From NCBI RefSeq assembly GCF_040361275.1, contig NZ_APNH01000005.1, forward strand, positions 248,001-312,000: DNA of 64,000 nt. The letters run 5' to 3'. A program made the translations under genes and the position numbers. Origin of the DNA: Salinisphaera sp. T31B1. Lineage in GTDB: Bacteria > Pseudomonadota > Gammaproteobacteria > Nevskiales > Salinisphaeraceae. How positions within the stretch are numbered: the stretch's first letter is position 1; every line of letters begins with the position of its first letter. This document shows, one piece after another, positions 35,055-43,073 of the stretch. The notes below the pieces were generated by a model. The model was not told where the DNA came from, ran no database searches, and saw nothing but the letters and a program-made list of their open reading frames with translations.

Positions 35055-35405
35055 TTAGCTTTGAAACAACCTCGGTGGTCGGAGCAGGCCGGCACCATGT
35101 GCAGTGAGCGGCGAGGTCGGACGCGGGGCGAGCCCGGAATGATCCCGCGGGCTCGCCGGGACGAGCGCGCCCACGTGGCTTGTCAGCGCTACGCATCCCG
35201 AGGCGCACGGGGCCTGGCAAGTGGAATCGTCTGAGCACTCCAGCGCAGTGTTTTCGGCCGTGTTGTTTTGCAAGGCAATGGTTGCGGTCGAAGACATCGG
35301 GCTTGCCCGAACTTTGGAATCGGTCGTGTCAACGCTGCTCATCGCCAACGGCGCATACACCGGAAGTAGCAACAGCAGCAGTAGATAGACGAGGGACGAT
35401 TTCAA
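35055..35405 (-). CDS. Small secreted leader protein of the Cus operon
   Basis: The frame opens upstream at an ATG (35489) that lies before the -35 box, so it cannot be the start of this transcript. The best start after the promoter is TTG at 35405, which yields a clean signal peptide ('MKSSLVYLLLLLLLPVYAPLA'). The mature ~95 residues contain 'CSDDSTCQAPCASGC', and the chain ends 'LLRPPRLFQS'. It recalls the small secreted proteins at 19684, 21080 and 26507. It is the first gene after the CueR-type promoter. Function unknown; copper binding by the Cys cluster is a guess. Confidence 0.5.
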   Translation of the reverse strand: MKSSLVYLLLLLLLPVYAPLAMSSVDTTDSKVRASPMSSTATIALQNNTAENTALECSDDSTCQAPCASGCVALTSHVGALVPASPRDHSGLAPRPTSPLTAHGAGLLRPPRLFQS

Positions 35406-35437
35406 GGACGACGTCAGCCAAGAATTAATATCAAAGA

Positions 35438-35468
35438 ATGATAAGCCCGTACAGCAGTACGGAGTCAA
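35438..35468 (-). promoter_or_regulatory. MerR-type promoter/operator of the Cus operon
   Basis: On the minus strand TTGACT (35463-35468) and TATCAT (35438-35443) are 19 bases apart with a CCGTAC...GTACGG dyad in the spacer. The arrangement and the first bases match the promoter of merR-copA at 15149-15179, so the same CueR-like protein probably controls both. Confidence 0.85.
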
Positions 35469-35555
35469 GTGCTTGATTTGGATAGTCACTTGAAACCGAG
35501 CCTTTGTCTTGTTGACGTCATGGCCGTCGCCACATGAGCTTGTCAGGCCCCTTGC

Positions 35556-37985
35556 TTATTCAGCCACACTCGCCACAGCATCAAAAAACATCGACGGCCG
35601 CTGCCACAGAGAATTGACGAAGATGGCGGTCACGCTGGCCGCCATGGCGACCATCGCCCAGACCGAGTAGATGAGTCCGGTGGCGGCGAGCGGGATACCG
35701 ATGCCGTTGAAGGCAAACGCGAGGCCGACGTTCTGCAGCATCTTGCGATAGCCCCAGCGGCTGATCTGCCAGGCGGTGATCACGGCGCCGACCTGGCCGT
35801 TGAGGAGAATGATGTCGGCCGCGTCGATGGCGATATCGGTGCCGCTGCCCATGGCAATGCCGACATCGGCCTGCATCAGGGCCGGGGCGTCGTTGATGCC
35901 ATCGCCGACCATGGCGACCCGCGCGTCCTGTTGCATCGTACGCAACACCTCAGCCTTGTCGGCCGGCAGTATCCCGGCATGAACATCGTCGATCCCGGCG
36001 CGCTCGGCGATATGTCGGGCCGTGCGTTCATTATCGCCGGTGAGCATCGCCGTGCGAATGCCCAATGCGCGCAGCCGGGTCACCGTTTCGACGGTATCGG
36101 CGCGCAGCGCATCACCGAGCGCGATGGCACCGAGCAACTGGCCGCCGCGGGCGACCCCAATCACGGTATGGCCGGCTTGTTCCGATGCTTCGATGCTTTG
36201 CATCAAGGCGACGAGTTCAACCCCGGTCGAGTTCAGAAATACCGGGCTGCCCACGAGAATATCGGCGCCGTTCACACGCGCGGTCACCCCGCGCCCTGAC
36301 TCGGCCTGAAAATCCTCTACGTCAGGAAAGTCCAGGCCGCGCGCCAGCGCCGCTTCTACCACGGCCCGGCCCAGTGGATGCTCGGAGGCGGCCTAGACGG
36401 CGGCGGCGAGTGAGAGCAGATCGTCCTCGCTCTGATCGGACGTTGCGCACTCGATCTGGCGCACCGCGGGCCGGCCTTCGGTCAGCGTGCCGGTCTTGTC
36501 GAACACCACGGTCGTGATCTTGCGCAGGGCCTGGAAGGCCTCGCCGGTGCGCATCAATACGCCCTTGTCGGCCGCCTCGCCCGCGCCGCGCACAATCGAC
36601 AGCGGCGCAGAGATGCCGACCGCGCAGGGATAGCCCATCACCAGAACCGTCAACGCGGCAAACACGGCCCGCTGGAAATCGGGATCGGCGCCGGACAACA
36701 GCGGCGCCAGCGTCCAGCCCAGAAAGGCGAGGATCGAGATCGTCAACACGGTGGGCGTATAGACCTGCAGCACGCGGTCGACGATATGCAGCAAGCCGGG
36801 CTTGAGCGCCCGCGCATCTTCCACGCTGCTGATCACCTGGTGCAGAAAGCTTTCGTCACCGACCGCGGTGACCCGGACCAGCAGCGTGCCGCTGCCGTTG
36901 ATGGCGCCGCCGACGACTTCATGACCTTCAGATTTTTCCACCGGCAAGGGCTCCCCGGTAATCAGCGATTCGTCCACGTCCGAAGCGCCGCCGACGATCT
37001 CGCCGTCGACAGGAATTCGTTCGCCCGGCCGCACGCGCACCTGCATGCCGACGGTGACCTGCTCGACTGCCCTATCCTGTTCGCCCGTGTCGGTCACCAC
37101 GTGCGCGGTGTCCGGCTGCAGATCGAGTAACCGCTTGACCGACTGCGCGCTGCGCGTCTTGACGATCAACGACAGCCATTCGGAGAACAGATGATAGGTC
37201 AGCACCATCACGGACACCGCGAAAAACGCCGCCGTGGGGTAGCCTTCCGGGCGCAGGATCAGGCCGATCGCACCGCCGGCGAGGCCCGCGAAGGCGCCAA
37301 TTTCGACCAATACGTGCTGATTGAGAATACCGCGCCGCAGCGACTGAAAGGCCATCATCCCCATATGCCGCGCCAGCCCGAACACCATGGCCACCGCCAG
37401 CGCGGCGACCAGCAGCGCTTCGAATCCCGCGATCACGCCGCTTAATCGCAGCGCGAACAGTGCCAGCCCGCCCGCGGCCAGCGCGCCGTTGCCCGTCAAC
37501 GCGGTCATCGGGCCGGCGCCGCGCAACACCGCGTATCCAAAACCGACCAGGCTGACGTAGACGAGCGCCGACAGCGCCAGCGTCCAGGCGCTACTGAAAT
37601 CGACAATCAGGCCGACCGCCGCCAGACTCACGGCCAGGGCTGCGACGAAGCGGTTGCGCTCGACCGCCAGTGCGGCTTCCTGGCGCTCAAACGGTTCGAC
37701 CTTGCGCGGATCGCTCAACGTATAGCCGATCTGCTGGAGCGTGCGCATCAGGTCTTGCGCGCTGGTCTGTCTATTGTCGAACTCGACTAGCGCCTGCTCA
37801 TGGGTCAGACTCGCGGCGACCCGTTGCACGCCCGGCTTGGCGCCCAGTGCCTGTTCGATAGTGCCGGTGCATAGCGAGCAGTGCAGTCCGCCAATATGGG
37901 CACGCACACGGCGGATGCCCGTGTCGCCGGTGGCTTCTTCACTCCAGGGAGTGAGACCGTCTGGGGTGGCTGTTGCGTTGTTCAT
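35556..37985 (-). pseudogene. P1B-type copper ATPase interrupted by an in-frame TAG
   Basis: Two open frames (37985-36393 and the stretch before 36392) are in the same phase and differ only by a TAG at 36395-36393 (codon 531). Together they make an ordinary ~809-residue P1B ATPase: one HMA domain with CSLC ('[16 protein letters not shown]'), eight membrane helices, the membrane motif YPC at 452-454 instead of CPC, '[11 protein letters not shown]', then across the stop 'SEHPLGRAVVE' and 'GDGINDAPAL'. The stop falls just before the conserved HP motif, so truncation removes nucleotide binding. The gene is either recently inactivated, read through, or affected by a sequencing error. It forms an operon with copZ and a CcdA-like gene. 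Confidence 0.85.
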
Positions 37986-38041
37986 AGCGCTTGCTCCTGC
38001 GGATTACCGGATCGCGTTTTGATAGCGCTCAAATCCTGTGA

Positions 38042-38638
38042 CTAATAAAATGCTAATGAGATGGACCAAAAGCCGAGTAGCACCAGCACGGCGCCGGTGA
38101 CGCGCGGCATGCGCGAGGCCAGCCGGGCGACCCAATTGAGCATCCGGCGTCCACGCGGGGTAAAAACCGCGAACACCAGCGGGCTGGACAGGGCCAGACC
38201 GAACACCAGCAAGGTCGAGGCGCCGTAGACCATGCCGCCACCGGCGGCCGCCTGCGCAGCGGAGCTGCCCAGCAGCACGGCCAGCAGCGGCCCGGCGCAG
38301 GCCGGGATATTCAATCCGAATACGGCGCCCAGCGCGATACTGCCCGTACCAGTCGAGACCTGGGGCAGCAGGCGGTTAGTCTGGCGAATCATCCAGGACG
38401 CGCCGCCGGCCAGATAGACCAGCCCCAGCACGATATAGGCGCTGCCCAGAACGACCCACAGACCATGCCAAATGCCCAGAAAGCGTGCCCCGATCACAGC
38501 GGCGGGGACACCCAGCCCGGCCATCAATGAGCCACGCACCGCAGCAAACACCAGCGTCTGCAAAACACGCTGGCGCTCCGGGAGCCGGTCCAGAAATTTC
38601 AAAAAGAGGAGGTGGCTGCCGACCGAGCACGGCTCCAC
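38042..38638 (-). CDS. CcdA/DsbD-like membrane protein (possibly starts further upstream)
   Basis: This membrane protein with about six helices resembles the cytochrome c biogenesis/DsbD transmembrane family. Seen are 'VEPCSVGSHLLFLKFL' and the second Cys in 'FGLNIPACAGPLLAVLLG', the redox pair of CcdA-like electron carriers. The given start is GTG at 38638, but this cuts off most of the first helix: the frame stays open and hydrophobic for 20 more codons ('LNIYLAPTLVLAAGLGLLGF') up to a CTG at 38698 that overlaps the copZ stop as CTGA. The longer form is probably real. It lies between copZ and the copper ATPase and may keep copper-handling thiols reduced. Confidence 0.7.
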   Translation of the reverse strand: MEPCSVGSHLLFLKFLDRLPERQRVLQTLVFAAVRGSLMAGLGVPAAVIGARFLGIWHGLWVVLGSAYIVLGLVYLAGGASWMIRQTNRLLPQVSTGTGSIALGAVFGLNIPACAGPLLAVLLGSSAAQAAAGGGMVYGASTLLVFGLALSSPLVFAVFTPRGRRMLNWVARLASRMPRVTGAVLVLLGFWSISLAFY

Positions 38639-38694
38639 GAAACCGAGCAGACCCAGGCCTGCGGCCAGTACCAGCGTTGGCGCCAGATATATGT

Positions 38695-38913
38695 TCAGCG
38701 GTCGGCGACCGTCGCTTTATAGCCAGCCTCCTGAACAGCCTTGGCCAGTGTCTGGGCCGACACCTGATCGGCGTCGTGGGCGACACGCGCCTGCTGTGGG
38801 TCGAGCGATACCGAACAGCCTTTCACGCCGGCTTGCTGCTCGATGACGTGCTGCACGATCTGTACGCAGCCTTGGCAGTGCATGCCGTCGATTGTCAGCG
38901 TCGCGGTCTGCAT
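38695..38913 (-). CDS. copZ: CopZ-like copper chaperone (HMA domain)
   Basis: This 72-residue single-domain protein has the HMA/ferredoxin-like fold and the metal motif MHCQGC (C13, C16 in 'IDGMHCQGCVQIV'), followed by 'VKGCSVSLDPQQARV' and the terminal 'AVQEAGYKATV'. The ATG at 38913 has 'aggagcg' seven bases upstream. CopZ proteins carry Cu(I) in the cytosol to CopA ATPases and to regulators. It is the first gene after the MerR-type promoter at 38975-39005, and its natural partner is the ATPase two genes downstream, now interrupted. Confidence 0.88.
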   Translation of the reverse strand: MQTATLTIDGMHCQGCVQIVQHVIEQQAGVKGCSVSLDPQQARVAHDADQVSAQTLAKAVQEAGYKATVADR

Positions 38914-38974
38914 CGTTCGCTCCTGATGAATCGGCACTCGGGCAAACCGAGCCCCGGTGTATGTATGTCAGGAG

Positions 38975-39005
38975 AGCTTAGATGCTGGAGTTGACTCCAG
39001 GTCAA
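38975..39005 (-). promoter_or_regulatory. MerR-type promoter/operator of copZ operon
   Basis: TTGACC (39000-39005) and TAAGCT (38975-38980) on the minus strand are 19 bases apart. The spacer holds a perfect dyad ctggagt-ca-actccag. The merR gene at 39047-39445 lies directly upstream on the same strand. The dyad differs from the CueR sites at 15149 and 35438, so a different regulator should bind here. Confidence 0.8.
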
Positions 39006-39046
39006 GTGTTCATTTCAGATGACTTGCTCAGACTGACAAGCGGGGA

Positions 39047-39445
39047 TCAATCCGGCGTATCGAGGCCGTCGATGATCGGGCAGCCGTGATCGCTGCCGCG
39101 GCACAATTTAAGGAGTCGTTCGAGTTCCTGTTGCAGCTGATCGAGATCCGCCATGCGGTGACGTATCTCCTGCAGCTTGTGTTCGGTCAGCTGCGCGACC
39201 TCCGGCCGGGCGGCATCCCGGCAGCCTTTGAATTCGAGTAGTTGCCGAATTTCATTGAGCGAGAAGTCGCATCGCTGCGCGCGCTGGATGAAGTGCAGTC
39301 GCGAAAGGTCTCCGGACTCGTAGCGCCGGCGGCCGCCAGTATCACGTGCAATCCGTGGCAGCAGTCCGATCTTTTCGTAATAGCGCAGCGTGTCGACGGA
39401 CATGCCGGCTTGCCGTGCTGTTTCGCCAATACTCAGTCCGGACAT
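39047..39445 (-). CDS. MerR-family metal-responsive activator
   Basis: The protein has 132 residues: winged helix ('IGETARQAGMSVDTLRYYEKIGL'), the 'RRRYESGDLSRLHFIQRAQ' wing, dimer helix, and a C-terminal loop 'LCRGSDHGCPIIDGL' with C115 and C122. A further Cys at 75 ('EFKGCRDAARPEV') is close to the position of C79 in divalent-metal sensors, so the metal could be Cu, Hg or a divalent ion. It lies upstream of and on the same strand as copZ, with the operator between, so regulation of copZ and the copper ATPase is likely. Confidence 0.8.
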   Translation of the reverse strand: MSGLSIGETARQAGMSVDTLRYYEKIGLLPRIARDTGGRRRYESGDLSRLHFIQRAQRCDFSLNEIRQLLEFKGCRDAARPEVAQLTEHKLQEIRHRMADLDQLQQELERLLKLCRGSDHGCPIIDGLDTPD

Positions 39446-39812
39446 GGTCGATCAAGACTTATTGAGGGGTTGTTATAGGGCGATTCTAGACCTCATGGAT
39501 TGCATCGCAATCCATGACGCCTTTGGGATCGACCAAAATTTCGCCCAAAAAACCCTTTTCACAAATACTCCCGATTCAATCCGTATCAGGGGGCTGTCGT
39601 ACTCAAGACCAGTCGACTGCGCGGGGCTCGGCTCGCTATTGACATCCAAATGGCATGCCCTTACCGCCGGCGCGGCTTTGGCGGCTTTGTTGATCCGAAC
39701 GTTGATTGGCGTGACCGGCAGGGCTCGAGGCGAGTGACGGACTAACGATCGCGCTGAGACTGCGGCCGGCTAATACTGATCACTTTGGTTACCGATACGG
39801 CTGACGACCCCA
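39446..39812. other. Gene-free stretch with a perfect 10-bp inverted repeat
   Basis: No credible gene is present. The main signal is catggattgc-atc-gcaatccatg at 39494-39516, about 50 bases upstream of the merR start. It could be an operator, or a terminator-like hairpin of an earlier transcript; no T run follows. Confidence 0.4.
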
Positions 39813-40157
39813 TCAACGGATCACTTGCGTGCCGACCAAGATGACCAGCGCGCCGGTGATCGCCAATCCGGCGCCCGCGACATCCCAAGCGTTCGGCCGT
39901 ATCCCCTCGGCCAGCCACAGCCAACCCAGTGAGGTGGCGATATACAGACCGCCATAGGAGGCATAAGCGCGGCCGGCAGCACTGACATCGATCCGGGTCA
40001 GCAGATAGGCGAACAGCGCCAGCGAGAGCAATCCCGGGATGAGCCACCAAGCACTCTTGTCTTGACGCAGCCACGCCCAGAACGCGAAGCAACCGGCGAT
40101 TTCTGCCAATGCGGCACCCAGATAAATCGCAGTGCTTATCGAGTAGAACTGGATCAT
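39813..40157 (-). CDS. YnfA family membrane protein (UPF0060)
   Basis: This 114-residue protein has four membrane helices and the YnfA signature: '[28 protein letters not shown]', '[21 protein letters not shown]', then '[18 protein letters not shown]'. YnfA proteins resemble small multidrug-resistance exporters in topology; their substrate is uncertain. The gene starts 52 bases after the stop of the IS-disrupted membrane protein and was probably the last gene of the GST-arsR operon. Since that operon is now split by an IS element, its expression may depend on another promoter. Confidence 0.88.
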   Translation of the reverse strand: MIQFYSISTAIYLGAALAEIAGCFAFWAWLRQDKSAWWLIPGLLSLALFAYLLTRIDVSAAGRAYASYGGLYIATSLGWLWLAEGIRPNAWDVAGAGLAITGALVILVGTQVIR

Positions 40158-40209
40158 GGCGATGCGATATCCGGATTATTCTTCAACACAGACGAACCGA
40201 TCGACGTAT

Positions 40210-40578
40210 TCACGATGAATCGGCGATACGGTCGCTGCGGCGCGCCGTGCCGCCCAAGCCGCAACGGCACAGTCCCCAGGCGAACAGAGCAAACAGCAGG
40301 TGATTGATCAGGAACACGAAGATGAGTGTCGGGCCGACCGCCAAGCCGAGGAAACCCCAGCCGACAATCGGCAGAAAGACCACGAGCAGAAAAGCCCACA
40401 GCGCCAGACCGAGTGCCAGTGCCTTACCGAAACCAAAGCGCGGAAACGCCCAGACCGCATAGACCATCGTCCAGAACGTCACGTAGGCCAAGTGGAAGAT
40501 CAGGCCTACCGGAAGCGGCATGTGCTGGCCAGTCAGCGTGTCGACAAACGCCAATGCCAGCGGTTTCGGCAGCGGGCT
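40210..40578 (-). pseudogene. C-terminal part of a four-helix membrane protein split by an IS element
   Basis: The frame reads 'SPLPKPLALAFVDTLTGQHMPLPVGLIFHLAYVTFWTMVY' and more, with three hydrophobic helices, ending 'LLFALFAWGLCRCGLG'. It has no proper start; the only initiators are internal TTG or further codons. The missing N terminus lies on the other side of the IS (41889-42003), ending '...MVALKTGVS'. Joining the parts gives '...KTGVSPLPKPLAL...', a sensible continuous protein. The family is a conserved small membrane protein that I cannot name. Confidence 0.75.
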
Positions 40579-40617
40579 GGAGCGGCCCAGCTTCCACGGA
40601 CATTAATCAGAAGGGAC

Positions 40618-40697
40618 TGGACTTGTCCGGGTCCGTTAGACACTTCTGGCCTATGATTGGACTTGTCCGGGTCCGTTAGACACTTCTGGCCTATGAT
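40618..40697 (+). repeat. 40-bp tandem duplication of the IS left end
   Basis: Two exact 40-base copies beginning tggacttgtccgggtccgtt lie head to tail. Each contains the terminal inverted repeat and the region just upstream of orfA. The right end is single. Confidence 0.9.
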
Positions 40698-40718
40698 TTG
40701 AGCATAGGAGGAAGTGTA

Positions 40719-41003
40719 ATGAGCAGTCAGCGATATACCCCGGAATTCAAGGACGAAGCGGTTCGGCAGGTGCTGGACCGTGGCTATCCAGTCGCCGATG
40801 TGGCCGAGCGTCTCGGCGTGTCGGCTCATAGCCTGTACAAGTGGGTAAAGGCGGTGAAGCCGGACGACACCGAGCAACGAGCTAACGAGCTGGTCGAAGC
40901 CAAAAGCGAGATCCTTAAGCTGCGCGCACGGTTGCGCCGTACCGAAGAGGAGCGCGATATCCTAAAAAAGGCCGCGAGGTACTTCGCTCAACAGCCCGAG
41001 TGA
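40719..41003 (+). CDS. IS3-family transposase OrfA
   Basis: This 94-residue helix-turn-helix protein ('YTPEFKDEAVRQVLDRGYPVADVAERLGVSAHSLYKWVKA') is followed by a leucine-zipper-like helix ('LVEAKSEILKLRARLRRTEEERDILKKAARYFAQ'). It recognises the IS ends. The ATG at 40719 follows 'aggagga'. Near the 3' end the slippery heptamer A_AAA_AAG (40964-40970) is in the correct phase for a -1 frameshift, which would join OrfA to OrfB into the active OrfAB transposase. Confidence 0.9.
   Translation: MSSQRYTPEFKDEAVRQVLDRGYPVADVAERLGVSAHSLYKWVKAVKPDDTEQRANELVEAKSEILKLRARLRRTEEERDILKKAARYFAQQPE
40964..40970 (+). promoter_or_regulatory. Programmed -1 frameshift heptamer A_AAA_AAG
   Basis: In the orfA frame the codons are ctA AAA AAG. 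A -1 slip continues through 'GREVLRSTARVKYQF' into OrfB without a stop. This is the classic IS3-family signal for making OrfAB. Confidence 0.75.
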
Positions 41004-41854
41004 AGTACCAGTTCATCAACGATCATCGCGCCATGTTCAAGACCGCCATGATGTGTCGAGTGCTGCGCGCTTCGCGCAGCGGCTTCTATGCGTGGTTGCA
41101 TAAACCGTTGTCGGATCGTGCGATCGAAGACCGGCGTTTACTCGCTCTGATTCGCGACTCGTACGCAGCCAGCGACGGTGTTTACGGTTATCTGCGCGTC
41201 TACGCCGATCTTCAGGAAGCAGGCGAAACCTGTGGCAAGCATCGCGTCGCGCGGATCATGCGAGAGAATCGAATCAAAGCATTACGCGGCTATAAGGCAC
41301 CACGACATATCGTCGGTCGGCCTTCGATCATCGCGCCGAATCGCTTGAACCGCGAGTTCACCGTCGCCCGGCCGGACCAGGTCTGGGTGACTGACATCAC
41401 CTATATCCGGACCTGGCAGGGCTGGCTCTATCTCGCCGTCGTCGTCGATCTCTATGCCCGCAAGGTCGTCGGCTGGTCGATGAAGCCCACGCTGGGGCGC
41501 GAGGTCGTGCTCAATGCGTTGTTGATGGCGGTCTGGCGGCGCAAACCCGCCCGTCGGGTGCTGGTGCACTCCGACCAGGGCACTCAGTTCGGCAGCGACG
41601 ACTGGCGCCGCTTCTGTCGCGAACATAACCTCGAACCCAGCATGAGCCGGCGTGGCAACTGCTGGGATAATGCGGTGGTCGAGTCGTTCTTCTCGAGCCT
41701 GAAGAAAGAGCGGATCAAGAAACGGGTCTACAAGACCCGTGATCTCGCTCGGGCTGACATCTTCGATTACATCGAAGCGTTCTACAATCGAACCCGTCGA
41801 CACAGCCATCTCGGCGGCATCAGTCCCGAGGCCTTCGAACAGGCCTCGTCGTGA
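41000..41854 (+). CDS. IS3-family transposase OrfB (DDE integrase core)
   Basis: The 284-residue rve-type catalytic part has an HTH_21 segment ('LALIRDSYAASDGVYGYLRVYADL') and the DDE triad: D in 'VWVTDITYIRTWQGWLYL', D in 'VLVHSDQGTQFGSDDW', E in 'NAVVESFFSSLKKE', with the usual 35-residue spacing and K/R after E. It appears intact. A GTG overlaps the orfA stop (GTGA), but frameshifting from orfA is the more likely route of expression. Confidence 0.92.
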   Translation: MKYQFINDHRAMFKTAMMCRVLRASRSGFYAWLHKPLSDRAIEDRRLLALIRDSYAASDGVYGYLRVYADLQEAGETCGKHRVARIMRENRIKALRGYKAPRHIVGRPSIIAPNRLNREFTVARPDQVWVTDITYIRTWQGWLYLAVVVDLYARKVVGWSMKPTLGREVVLNALLMAVWRRKPARRVLVHSDQGTQFGSDDWRRFCREHNLEPSMSRRGNCWDNAVVESFFSSLKKERIKKRVYKTRDLARADIFDYIEAFYNRTRRHSHLGGISPEAFEQASS

Positions 41855-41888
41855 GGGTCACGAGTGTCTATGGATCAGGGTAAGTCCA

Positions 41889-42003
41889 GGCTGACCCCGG
41901 TTTTGAGGGCCACCACCATGATGATGGCCAGGGCAATGCCATTGAGCAGGCCCAGCCCCAGGGCTTTGCCCCACTGGCCGGCAGTGAATCGAGAAACGGT
42001 CAT
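41889..42003 (-). pseudogene. N-terminal part of the IS-disrupted membrane protein
   Basis: The minus-strand frame begins with ATG at 42003 ('MTVSRFTAGQWGKALGLGLL'), runs through one hydrophobic helix and stops being coherent at the IS end after '...MVALKTGVS'. 'aaaggatggcgat' upstream supplies a ribosome site. It continues on the far side of the IS at 40578 with 'SPLPKPLAL'. The gene lies 37 bases after arsR on the same strand, so it was its operon partner. Confidence 0.75.
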
Positions 42004-42039
42004 ATCGCCATCCTTTGAAACATCGGTTTATTTGCAGCG

Positions 42040-42396
42040 TTATTTCGAGTCATTAGCATCGGATGAGCAGCACTGGCCTTGTGGCCGGCAGGCGGGCGGG
42101 CAACCCTCGGGCGCGTCCTCGCAGCAGTGCTCGATCAGATAGGCCACCAGGCCGTGGGTGGCTGTGTAGTCGACGGCATAACGCATCTCGCGCCCGGCGC
42201 GACGGGTCGTCACCAGGCCGGCATGCTTGAGATCCTTGAGATGGAACGACAAGCTGTTGGGCGCTACGCCGATCGCTTCGGCGACCTGCTTGGCGGCGAC
42301 GCCGTCCGGCCCGAAACGGGTGAGGTAACGAAACACGTTCAAGCGGGTGTCATTACCCAATGCACATAACAAGGTGACGGCCTGTTGCTGGTTCAT
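42040..42396 (-). CDS. arsR: ArsR/SmtB-family repressor with Cys-rich C terminus
   Basis: This 118-residue winged-helix repressor has 'LCALGNDTRLNVFRYLTRFGPDGVAAKQVAEAIGVAPNSLSFHLKDL' as the DNA-binding part. The CxC motif of R773-type ArsR is absent from helix 3. A C-terminal cluster C91, C92, C99, C103, C109, C110 ('HCCEDAPEGCPPACRPQGQCC') could bind As(III) or Sb(III), as in ArsR variants with C-terminal sites. The ATG at 42396 overlaps the GST stop by four bases. It probably represses its own operon through the dyad at 43076-43092. Confidence 0.85.
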   Translation of the reverse strand: MNQQQAVTLLCALGNDTRLNVFRYLTRFGPDGVAAKQVAEAIGVAPNSLSFHLKDLKHAGLVTTRRAGREMRYAVDYTATHGLVAYLIEHCCEDAPEGCPPACRPQGQCCSSDANDSK

Positions 42397-43034
42397 GCTT
42401 GCGCTCTCGAAGTCGGCGTTTCGCGCGGGCGGGATGACGTCGGCACTTCGAAGCCGCGTCGCACCACCGGGCGCTCGGTCAGATGGGCATACCACCGCTC
42501 CAGGTGGGTAAAATCGTCAAGTGCCAGCCCCCACTTCTGCACCGCCCGGATCCAGGGCAGTAGCGCAATATCCGCGATAGAATAGGCGCCGCCGATGTAG
42601 GTTCGCTCTTGCAGCGCGCCGTCAAGCACGCCCAACAGTCGCAACACCTCGCTGCGATAGCGGGCCAGGGCGTGGGGTTCGCCCTCTCGAAGACGAAAAT
42701 GATTGAACTGCCCGCTCATGGGCCCGAGGCTGCCCGCCTGAAAGAACAACCACTGCAGCACGTCTAGCCGCGCCGCCGGGTCCGCCGGCAATAACCGGCC
42801 GGCTTTCTCGGCCAGATAGATCAGAGTCGGACCGGACTCCCACACAACGCGTCCGGTGTCCGTATCCCGGATCACCGGAATCTTGCCGTTGGGGTTGAGC
42901 CGACGAAACCACGCAGCGTGTGGTTCGCCCTTGGCGATATCGAGCAAACGCGCTTCATACGCTAAACCGGTTTCTTCCAGCATGATAGCCAGCTTGCGGC
43001 CGTTAGGGGTGAGGGCGGTATAGGCTTCGATCAT
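42393..43034 (-). CDS. Glutathione S-transferase (YfcG/Nu-like)
   Basis: The protein has about 213 residues. The N-terminal thioredoxin-like domain ('ALTPNGRKLAIMLEETGLAYEARLLDI', with the Asn-type site of Nu-class enzymes, and 'NPNGKIPVIRD', 'WESGPTLIYLAEKAG' for glutathione binding) is followed by the all-helical domain ('QWLFFQAGSLGPMSGQFNHF', 'YIGGAYSIADIALLPWI'). YfcG-like enzymes reduce disulfides with glutathione. An ATG five codons upstream (43049) is also possible; neither has a good ribosome site. Being first in an arsR operon, it may help conjugate or reduce arsenicals or other thiol-reactive compounds. Confidence 0.85.
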   Translation of the reverse strand: MIEAYTALTPNGRKLAIMLEETGLAYEARLLDIAKGEPHAAWFRRLNPNGKIPVIRDTDTGRVVWESGPTLIYLAEKAGRLLPADPAARLDVLQWLFFQAGSLGPMSGQFNHFRLREGEPHALARYRSEVLRLLGVLDGALQERTYIGGAYSIADIALLPWIRAVQKWGLALDDFTHLERWYAHLTERPVVRRGFEVPTSSRPRETPTSRAQA

Positions 43035-43073
43035 GATGGATGCAATCATTTTTAACGATTCGACTATTCTATA

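Larger units (their letters stand above)
40579..41888 (+). mobile_element. IS3-family insertion sequence with duplicated left end
   Basis: Two overlapping transposase frames (orfA, orfB) are bounded by imperfect terminal repeats: left TGGACTTGTCCGGGTCCG... and right, inverted, TGGACTTACCCTGATCC... ending at 41888. The left end is present twice in tandem (40618-40657 and 40658-40697, 40 bases each). A further 39 bases of unknown origin (40579-40617) precede the first copy. GGCT at 40575-40578 and 41889-41892 may be the target duplication. The element interrupts a membrane-protein gene. Confidence 0.85.

Noticed and set aside
35406-35489. ATG start at 35489 for the small leader protein of the Cus operon
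   Set aside because: It lies upstream of the -35 box of the promoter, so it cannot be translated from that transcript.
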